In this document: positions 1 to 4,676 of the stretch, one piece after another
Layout: the number at the start of each line of letters is the position of its first letter
Position numbering within the stretch: position 1 is the first letter of the stretch
NCBI GenBank assembly: GCA_013697465.1
Contig: JACCWU010000356.1
Span: forward strand, 1 to 12,696
DNA length: 12,696 nucleotides
Direction: 5' to 3'
Source: Actinomycetota bacterium
GTDB lineage: Bacteria > Actinomycetota > Thermoleophilia > Gaiellales > Gaiellaceae
Program-made: the position numbers and the translations under genes
Notes under the pieces: generated by a model
Seen by the model: the letters and a program-made list of their open reading frames with translations, nothing else
Told to the model about the DNA's origin: nothing
The model's database searches: none

Positions 1-189
1 CGTCGCGAGCGCTTCCCCCAGCCGCATCCCCGGCTTGACCCCTCGAGCCTCGGCGGCGGCGGTCACCGGTCCGAGCAGCGACTCCTCCCCCGGTTCGGGA
101 GCGAGCGCGGCGGGAACGAGCGCGAGCCGCGGCCGAGTGCGTAGCGCCGCTCTCAGCTCGAACCCGGGAATGAGGAGGCAGGCGATCAC
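1..189 (-). CDS. imuB: ImuB-like Y-family DNA polymerase, N-terminal 63 residues (partial, runs off left edge)
   Basis: Reading the minus strand from a GTG at 189 gives an open frame of 63 codons that continues past the edge. It begins MIACLLIPGFELRAAL and ends VTAAAEARGVKPGMRLGEALAT. This matches the start of actinobacterial Y-family polymerase/ImuB proteins, in which the first beta strand is followed by a helix and then an 'A...GV.PGM.L.EA' segment. True DinB polymerases carry a catalytic Asp pair in this first strand (VDMDAFFASVE type); here the equivalent stretch is LLIPGFEL with no acidic pair, as in the catalytically inactive ImuB adaptors of the ImuA'/ImuB/DnaE2 mutasome. Two LexA boxes cover its promoter, which fits an SOS-induced translesion role. 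The GTG start is chosen because the fold begins there and the promoter leaves only about 6 leader bases. ImuB versus another Y-family paralogue cannot be settled from 63 residues. Confidence 0.72.
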   Translation of the reverse strand, partial: MIACLLIPGFELRAALRTRPRLALVPAALAPEPGEESLLGPVTAAAEARGVKPGMRLGEALAT

Positions 190-191
190 AG

Positions 192-203
192 GAACATATG
201 TTC
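192..203. promoter_or_regulatory. LexA/SOS box (promoter-proximal)
   Basis: GAACATATGTTC is a perfect 12-base palindrome of the GAAC-N4-GTTC form bound by Gram-positive and actinobacterial LexA. It overlaps the -10 element and the predicted transcription start of the ImuB-like gene. A bound repressor here would block RNA polymerase binding. Confidence 0.8.
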
Positions 204-229
204 TATACGAACGTACGTTCTCCTGTCAA
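202..229 (-). promoter_or_regulatory. Sigma-70-type promoter of the ImuB-like gene
   Basis: On the minus strand a perfect -35 TTGACA (229 to 224) is followed, after 16 bases, by TATAGA (207 to 202), which matches four of six positions of TATAAT. Transcription would begin near 195, about six bases before the GTG at 189, so the mRNA would be almost leaderless. There is no Shine-Dalgarno sequence in the short leader. Both LexA boxes overlap this promoter. Confidence 0.7.
209..220. promoter_or_regulatory. LexA/SOS box (in the promoter spacer)
   Basis: GAACGTACGTTC is a second perfect 12-base GAAC-N4-GTTC palindrome. It lies inside the -35/-10 spacer of the leftward promoter, 17 bases centre to centre from the first box, so two LexA dimers would sit on one face-shifted stretch. 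It is also 33 bases upstream of the rightward cupin gene, which might be affected. Confidence 0.8.
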
Positions 230-252
230 CCTTTTTGTTAGCGTCGGGCGCC

Positions 253-897
253 TTGAAGGTCGTACACCTCGACGAGATCCGGCCCGGTCGACCCGAGGGG
301 ATCGACTGGCTGCCGCTGCGCGCCGAGCTCGGAATCCACGCATTCGGCGTCAGTGCCTACCGCGCCGATGCCGGCGAGCCCGTCGTGCCGCGGCATTCCG
401 AGCGGGGGCAGCCAGGCGGGGGAGCAGGCGTGCACGAGGAGCTGTACGTCGTGCTCAGCGGCCGCGCGACGTTCACCGTCGACGACGAGGGGTTCGACGC
501 GCCGGCGGGTACATGCGTCTTCACCGTCCCGGGTGAGCTCCGGGAGGCACGCGCAGAGGAGCCCGGGACTACAGTTCTCGCGCTCGGTGCGCCGGCGGGC
601 GAGGCGTATCGGATCGCGCCGTGGGAATACGGAAGCCGCGCTGCTCGAGCGGCAGAGCTTCGGGACGTGGACGAGCTCGAGCGCGTGACCGAGGAAGGCA
701 TCGCGGCCTACGGCGAGCACGTGACGATGTTGTACGGCCGCGCATGCGTCGCCGCGCAACGCGGCCGTCGCGACGAGGCGCTCGACTTTCTCCGCCGAGC
801 GACGGAGGACGAGGATTTCGGAGACTGGGTGCGGGAGCAGGCGTTACGCGAGCCCTTGCTCGAGCCCATCCGCGACGACCCTCTGTTCCCGCAGTAG
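253..897 (+). CDS. Cupin-domain protein with a C-terminal TPR-like segment
   Basis: The 214-residue protein has a single cupin barrel at about residues 25-115. The barrel shows GVHEELYVVLSGRATFTVD, with His61 and Glu63 at the metal-ligand positions, and a second motif 'DAPAGTCVFTVPGE'. After residue 145 come helices with a TPR-like pattern (YGRACVAAQRGRRDEALDFL) and a tail ending in 'LEPIRDDPLFPQ', an arrangement typical of TPR ends. Cupins of this type bind a metal, but their substrate is unknown. The TTG at 253 (MKVVHLDEI) is preferred to the in-frame TTG at 235 because homologues are expected to start MKVVH; a possible -10 TAGCGT (239-244) lies eight bases upstream. It ends six bases before the GNAT gene and is probably co-transcribed with it. 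The function is not assigned. Confidence 0.85.
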   Translation: MKVVHLDEIRPGRPEGIDWLPLRAELGIHAFGVSAYRADAGEPVVPRHSERGQPGGGAGVHEELYVVLSGRATFTVDDEGFDAPAGTCVFTVPGELREARAEEPGTTVLALGAPAGEAYRIAPWEYGSRAARAAELRDVDELERVTEEGIAAYGEHVTMLYGRACVAAQRGRRDEALDFLRRATEDEDFGDWVREQALREPLLEPIRDDPLFPQ

Positions 898-903
898 GCG
901 GCG

Positions 904-1473
904 TTGATCGAAGTCGAGGCCGCGACACCCGACCGCTGGAACGACGTCGTCTCCCTCTTCGAGCGCCAGGGGCCGCGCGGGGGGGATCCTCAGACCAACG
1001 GCTGCTGGTGCCAGTTCTGGCACTTGCGTGGCAATGCGTATTGGGACGGCCACGGCACTCCGAACCGAAAGCGGCTCGAGGAAGAGATCCGCGGCGGTGC
1101 GGAGCCCGGCGTGCTCGCGTACGTCGAGGATGTTCCCGTCGGCTGGTGCCGCGTCGGTCCCCGCGATACATTCGAGCGGCTCGAGCACTCTTCCAAGCTC
1201 GCCCGGATCGACGACGAGAGCACCTGGTCGGTCGTCTGCTTCTACGTCCACCCGTCCGCGAAGCGGAAAGGTGTCGCCTCGGCGCTCCTCGACGCGGCGA
1301 TCGCCCGCGCAACAGCCCGCCGCGCTCGGATCCTCGAGGGCTATCCGGTGGCGGCAGGCCACATGAACATCGACGCCTACACGGGCTACCTGCCGATGTT
1401 CCTCGCTGCCGGCTTCGAGCCGGTGCGCGACGCCGGTCGCCGGACGATCGTGTGTCTCACTGTCGCCGAGTGA
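904..1473 (+). CDS. GNAT-family N-acetyltransferase
   Basis: The 189-residue protein has the acetyl-CoA-binding motif A of GNAT enzymes: a beta strand WSVVCFYVHPSA (about 108-119) followed by KRKGVASALLDAAI (120-133), whose K-R-K-G-V-A loop contacts the CoA pyrophosphate. A Cys/Trp-rich segment CWCQFWH (34-40) marks the subfamily of GNATs with an N-terminal 'CWC..W' motif. It transfers an acetyl group to an unknown acceptor, presumably in the cytoplasm. The TTG start lies six bases after the cupin stop codon with only a weak AGGCGG upstream, so translation probably depends on the upstream gene. The stop codon lies in the left arm of a hairpin. Confidence 0.87.
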   Translation: MIEVEAATPDRWNDVVSLFERQGPRGGDPQTNGCWCQFWHLRGNAYWDGHGTPNRKRLEEEIRGGAEPGVLAYVEDVPVGWCRVGPRDTFERLEHSSKLARIDDESTWSVVCFYVHPSAKRKGVASALLDAAIARATARRARILEGYPVAAGHMNIDAYTGYLPMFLAAGFEPVRDAGRRTIVCLTVAE

Positions 1474-1490
1474 AAACATGTCACTCGGCG
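1464..1490. terminator. Hairpin between convergent genes, possible bidirectional terminator
   Basis: A perfect nine-base-pair stem, CGCCGAGTG (1464-1472) and CACTCGGCG (1482-1490), encloses a nine-base loop AAAACATGT. It sits between the convergent GNAT and methyltransferase genes, and its left arm covers the end of the GNAT gene including most of the stop codon. There is no clear U tract on either strand, so the terminator role is inferred from position and stem strength. Confidence 0.55.
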
Positions 1491-1524
1491 GTTGGATCGG
1501 TGCTGGTTGCGCTCCTCGACGATC

Positions 1525-2268
1525 TCAGAGGAGATTCGTACGGAAGCACTGGGTCACGTACGGCAGCTCGATGGCGCCTTCCGCTGCGTGCTCGTCGAAG
1601 AGTTGGCCGACGGCCGCGAGGATCGGCTCCCGCTCCGTAGCCGGCAGCTTCCCGCAGTAGCTCCTCGAGAGGACGAGGTCGTGGAGAGCCTCACGATCAA
1701 CACGTTGCACCATGGTGAACTCGGCGGTCTCGACTGGACCGAACTGACCGGTCTCGAGGATCGCCGGGAAGACGTCCCAGTCCTGGACCGACTCGTTGCC
1801 GATGACCGCGCTCAACTGCGCCATCCACGGGTCGCGGTCGTCGCGCGTGTTCCAGACGAGGGCAAGACGGCCGCCCGGTCGCAACACGCGTGCGATCTCG
1901 GGAAGCGCTACGGCGTGGTCGAACCAATGGAAGGACTGCGCGCAGGTGACGACGTCGGCGAATGCATCCGGCAGCGGTATCACCTCCGCATCGCCGAGAA
2001 TCGCGCTCGCCCCCGGCGCCGCCTTCGGAAGAAGCTCCAGCATCTCGGGCAGCGGCTCGATCGCGGTGACCCGGTGACCGAGCGCGACGAGACTCCCCGT
2101 CAGCTTTCCCGTTCCGGCGCCAAGGTCGACCACGTCGCGCGGCTCGTCGCCGACGAGCCAGCGCACCGCTTCGTCCGGGTATCCCGGCCGTCCCCGCTCG
2201 TAGGCGTCCGCGACCGCCGCGAACGATGTCGCCGGGCCGCGACTGGCCTCATCTCGGTTGACGATCAC
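1525..2268 (-). CDS. Class I SAM-dependent methyltransferase
   Basis: The 247-residue protein shows the methyltransferase signatures in order: motif I VVDLGAGTG (46-54), the acidic end of beta 2 with Glu71 in AIEPLP, the GDAEVIPLP segment (92-100), FHWFD (113-117) and RVLRPGGRLALVWN near 128-141. The N-terminal 'FAAVADAYERGRPGYPDEAV' is characteristic of the common UbiE/Tam-like family with unassigned small-molecule substrates. It starts at a GTG at 2268 with no Shine-Dalgarno; TACACT lies eight bases upstream, suggesting a nearly leaderless mRNA. It is divergent from the exported protein gene at 2312 and convergent with the GNAT gene. The substrate cannot be told from the sequence. Confidence 0.9.
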   Translation of the reverse strand: MIVNRDEASRGPATSFAAVADAYERGRPGYPDEAVRWLVGDEPRDVVDLGAGTGKLTGSLVALGHRVTAIEPLPEMLELLPKAAPGASAILGDAEVIPLPDAFADVVTCAQSFHWFDHAVALPEIARVLRPGGRLALVWNTRDDRDPWMAQLSAVIGNESVQDWDVFPAILETGQFGPVETAEFTMVQRVDREALHDLVLSRSYCGKLPATEREPILAAVGQLFDEHAAEGAIELPYVTQCFRTNLL

Positions 2269-2276
2269 GCCGCTCG

Positions 2277-2282
2277 AGTGTA
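2277..2282 (-). promoter_or_regulatory. Putative -10 element of the methyltransferase gene
   Basis: TACACT on the minus strand ends eight bases before the GTG at 2268. It fits the actinobacterial TANNNT -10 consensus at leaderless spacing. No convincing -35 is seen. Confidence 0.45.
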
Positions 2283-2299
2283 GACAGGCGCTCGTGTCT

Positions 2300-2305
2300 T
2301 ACCGT
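2300..2305 (+). promoter_or_regulatory. Putative -10 element, leaderless promoter of the exported protein gene
   Basis: TACCGT is followed by exactly six bases (TACGCC) and then the GTG at 2312. A TANNNT element at this distance places the transcription start on the start codon. This supports 2312 rather than the upstream in-frame starts at 2258 or 2294. Confidence 0.5.
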
Positions 2306-2311
2306 TACGCC

Positions 2312-3073
2312 GTGAGGACGATCGTCTGCCTACTCGGCTGCCTTCTCGTTGCGAGCGCGGCAGCCGCGCCTTTCAAGCTCGACGTCGTCGTCCTTCCCAA
2401 GCCGGTATTCCCTGCGCCGGCGGCCGAGGTGACTCCCACCGGTCCCCGGCTCGAGCTCGTGTCCTCGAGCTACCGTTCGCCAATCGCGCCGACACAGCCG
2501 CCGGCCGATCGGCCGTCGTGGGCTCCGCGAACCTTCCGCGGCGCGGACCTCCAGCGCACGATCCGTCAGGGTGCGAACGTCTTCCTCGTGTACGGAGGCG
2601 ATGCGAGCTCCGGCCGGTTTCTCATCGGAGCTCGGGCGGGTGCACTCCGATACGCCTTCGACTTCGTCAGGTTTGCGAATCCGCCGAGCGGCGCCTGGTT
2701 CGAAGAGGTCACTTGGGCGCGAGAGTCCGACGGCGTGCTCTACGTCGAGAACACGCATCTCACCTACGCGAGCGCCACGCGAAACTACAACGCGTACATC
2801 AGTGCCATCGACCTCGGCACGCGGAAAGTGCTCTGGCGGAGTCGCGCTCTCGTCGCGAACGCGCGCACGTTCGTCCTCGCCGGGAACCTGATCGTCGCGG
2901 GGTACGGATTCACGCAGGAGCGCGACTTCCTGTACCTGCTCGACCGCGAAACCGGTCGCGTGCTCGACCGCCTCGGAGTTCCGAGCGCGCCCGAGCGCAT
3001 CGCGCTGCGGGACGGCCGGCTCCACGTACGCACGTACGACCGCCAAGTGATCGCGCGCCTCGCAGCCTCGTAG
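2312..3073 (+). CDS. Exported protein with PQQ/beta-propeller-like repeats
   Basis: Starting at GTG 2312 the 253-residue product opens MRTIVCLLGCLLVASAAAAPF, a short Sec-type signal peptide with likely cleavage after the Ala run near residue 19. LLGC resembles a lipobox but is too close to the N-terminus to be convincing. A Pro-rich linker follows, then repeats typical of PQQ-like propeller blades: YISAIDLGTRKVLWRS and FLYLLDRETGRVLDRLG, the 'x-ALD-x-x-TG-x-x-LW' pattern. Only about three or four blades fit, fewer than in a closed propeller, so it may oligomerise or form a partial sheet. The expected location is outside the membrane. A ligand or binding partner cannot be named. It is convergent with the comB-family gene and followed by a hairpin. 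Confidence 0.8.
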   Translation: MRTIVCLLGCLLVASAAAAPFKLDVVVLPKPVFPAPAAEVTPTGPRLELVSSSYRSPIAPTQPPADRPSWAPRTFRGADLQRTIRQGANVFLVYGGDASSGRFLIGARAGALRYAFDFVRFANPPSGAWFEEVTWARESDGVLYVENTHLTYASATRNYNAYISAIDLGTRKVLWRSRALVANARTFVLAGNLIVAGYGFTQERDFLYLLDRETGRVLDRLGVPSAPERIALRDGRLHVRTYDRQVIARLAAS

Positions 3074-3076
3074 AGG

Positions 3077-3106
3077 CGCTTGTAACCGATCGTTGCAAGC
3101 GTTGTC
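3077..3106 (+). terminator. Rho-independent-like terminator after the exported protein gene
   Basis: CGCTTGTAAC (3077-3086) pairs with GTTGCAAGCG (3092-3101) around a five-base loop CGATC, giving ten pairs with one U-G wobble. The T-rich TTGTCT follows. The wobble becomes an A-C mismatch on the other strand, so it should act better for the rightward gene, though it also lies just past the leftward comB-family stop codon. Confidence 0.6.
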
Positions 3107-3804
3107 TAGAGCGTGATCTCAGCGGCGCCGTCGTGCAGCCCGCGCAGGCGCGGGACGACGTCGAGGACGCTTTCTCTGGCGCAGAACGCGAGGTCGTCCT
3201 CCAGCTCCGGTGCGTTCTCCATGAGGTTCCGCCCGCTCCTCGAGGCCCGGAAGGCCTCGTCCGGCCCGGCCCACGTCGACGCGAGCCGCGCAGCCGCCTC
3301 GGCTGCGTCCGTGCGCTCCCACCCGAGCTCCTGCACGATGCGGCCGGCGACGAACGCGTCGTCGAGTGCCAGCGTCCCCTGCACGCCCGCGCAGACGACG
3401 AGAACGTCCTTCCTGCCTTCCCGCGCCGCCTCCACGACACCGGCCAGGTTCAGGAGCGACGCAACCAGCACATCCGTGCAACGCCGCCCCGCGGACACGA
3501 TCGCGCGCGTTCCGTTCGTCGTCGTCAGGATGAGCGTCGCGTCTCGCGGCTCCGCGTACTCGCGCGGCGAGTTGCCGAAGTCGAAGCCGGGGATGAGCAC
3601 GTTCATGCGCTCGCCCCCAAGCACGCCCGCGCCCAGTGCCCCGCGCAGCGCGCGCGCCTCCTCCACCTCGGCGGTGCAGAGCACGCGCTCATAGCCGGCG
3701 GCGAGCGCCTGGCAGATCGTCGAGGTGGCGCGAATCACGTCGACGACGATTCCGGTCGGGGCCTCGCCGGCCTCGTCCGGTGTGAACGCGACGTGAATGC
3801 GCAC
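3106..3804 (-). CDS. comB: 2-phosphosulfolactate phosphatase family protein (ComB)
   Basis: The 232-residue protein carries the ComB family signatures: DVIRATSTI (22-30), LGGERMN (62-68), GFDFGNSP (73-80), TTTNGTRA (94-101) and a C-terminal FRASRSGRNL. ComB is a Mg-dependent acid phosphatase that converts 2-phosphosulfolactate to sulfolactate. The reaction is known from methanogen coenzyme M synthesis, but the family is widespread in bacteria that do not make coenzyme M, where it may handle sulfolactate or another phospho-2-hydroxy acid. The length is normal for the family. No other coenzyme M gene is nearby, so the in vivo substrate is uncertain. The GTG start at 3804 has a -10 element six bases upstream and lies 18 bases from the divergent rhomboid start. 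Confidence 0.92.
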   Translation of the reverse strand: MRIHVAFTPDEAGEAPTGIVVDVIRATSTICQALAAGYERVLCTAEVEEARALRGALGAGVLGGERMNVLIPGFDFGNSPREYAEPRDATLILTTTNGTRAIVSAGRRCTDVLVASLLNLAGVVEAAREGRKDVLVVCAGVQGTLALDDAFVAGRIVQELGWERTDAAEAAARLASTWAGPDEAFRASRSGRNLMENAPELEDDLAFCARESVLDVVPRLRGLHDGAAEITL

Positions 3805-3809
3805 CTGGG

Positions 3810-3816
3810 TACGCTA
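3810..3816. promoter_or_regulatory. Interleaved divergent -10 elements of the comB-family and rhomboid genes
   Basis: The seven bases TACGCTA contain TACGCT on the plus strand (3810-3815), seven bases before the rhomboid GTG, and TAGCGT on the minus strand (3816-3811), six bases before the comB-family GTG. Both match TANNNT at leaderless spacing and share five base pairs. The whole intergenic gap is 18 bases, so both promoters must use this spot or lie inside the opposite gene. Confidence 0.55.
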
Positions 3817-3822
3817 ACCGCG

Positions 3823-4668
3823 GTGACCGAAGCGCTCCGCTGCTACCGCCATCCGGACCGCGAGACGCTCGTTTCGTGCTCCGACTGCGGACGGGGCATC
3901 TGCCCCGACTGCATGACCTTCGGCCCCGTCGGGATCCGCTGCCCGGATCATGCGGGAGTCTCCGGGCGCGCCGTGGCTCCACGTCGGGCCGTGCGCCAGG
4001 CCAAGCGGTCGTATGTCAGCGGCCCGATCGTCACCTTCACCCTGATCGGACTCAACGTCGGCATCTACCTCCTGCAGCTCTTGATGGGCGCCGGCATCAC
4101 CGCGAGCACCGGCTGGATCAACGAGCACGGCGTGCTCGTCAGCCGCGCGATCGACTCGTCGGGGCAGGTGGTCGGAGTGTCAGAGGGCGAATGGTGGAGG
4201 CTCCTGACCGCGGCCTTCCTCCACTACGGGCCCATCCACCTCGGCATGAACATGCTCGTGCTCTGGTTCATCGGACCGCCGCTCGAGGAGTACTTCGGCC
4301 GAGCGCGGTTCGCGCTGCTCTTCCTCGTGTCGGGTCTCGCGGGATCGGCGGGAGCGCTGCTTGCGTCCCCGGATGCGCTCACCGTCGGTGCGTCGGGCGC
4401 GATCTGGGGGATCATGGGTGCCGCAGTCCTGCTCGAGGCCCGCAAGATCTTCGTCTTCGGCGGCCAGGCGATGGGCCTCGTCGTGCTCAACCTCGCGATC
4501 ACGTTCCTGATCCCGGGAATCTCCATCGGAGGGCACATCGGCGGACTGATCGGCGGTGCGCTCGGGGCGTTCGCGTTCTCGAGCCTCAGGCGGATGCCGG
4601 CTCTCGCGACCCTCTCGGTCGTCGGCGTCGGCGTTCTCAGCGTCGCACTGGCCGTCTCGCAGGTCTAG
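3823..4668 (+). CDS. Rhomboid-family intramembrane serine protease with N-terminal zinc-binding domain
   Basis: The 281-residue protein starts with a Cys/His cluster resembling a B-box zinc finger: Cys7, His10, Cys19, Cys22, Cys27, Cys30, Cys40 and His43. A basic linker leads to about six transmembrane helices from residue 68 onward. Rhomboid signatures are present: HLGMNM (139-144, the HxxxN motif), catalytic Ser191 in GASGAIWG and catalytic His238 in IGGHIGG. It would cleave transmembrane substrates within the bilayer; the N-terminal finger should face the cytoplasm and could select a substrate or partner. The GTG at 3823 is chosen over the long upstream open frame because that extension lies antisense to the comB-family gene and the promoter spacing fits. 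Confidence 0.92.
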   Translation: MTEALRCYRHPDRETLVSCSDCGRGICPDCMTFGPVGIRCPDHAGVSGRAVAPRRAVRQAKRSYVSGPIVTFTLIGLNVGIYLLQLLMGAGITASTGWINEHGVLVSRAIDSSGQVVGVSEGEWWRLLTAAFLHYGPIHLGMNMLVLWFIGPPLEEYFGRARFALLFLVSGLAGSAGALLASPDALTVGASGAIWGIMGAAVLLEARKIFVFGGQAMGLVVLNLAITFLIPGISIGGHIGGLIGGALGAFAFSSLRRMPALATLSVVGVGVLSVALAVSQV

Positions 4669-4676
4669 CGGAGCAG

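Noticed and set aside
35..241. Plus-strand open frame of 68 codons at the left edge
   Set aside because: It lies opposite the ImuB-like coding sequence and crosses the LexA boxes; Ser/Ala-rich with no ribosome site.
621..1640. Open frame of 339 codons on the plus strand
   Set aside because: Arg-rich shadow of the cupin and GNAT genes in another frame, with no recognisable domain.
1492..2283. Open frame of 263 codons on the plus strand
   Set aside because: It is the exact antisense of the methyltransferase gene, a common by-product of high GC.
2312..2341. Lipobox at LLGC in the exported protein
   Set aside because: Cys10 leaves almost no n-region or hydrophobic core before it from the chosen start; a normal signal peptide ending in the Ala run fits better.
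2518..3822. Long upstream extension of the rhomboid open frame
   Set aside because: It runs antisense through the comB-family gene and out of frame through the exported protein gene, and its residues are Arg/His/Pro-rich low-complexity typical of a shadow frame. The rhomboid product begins at GTG 3823.
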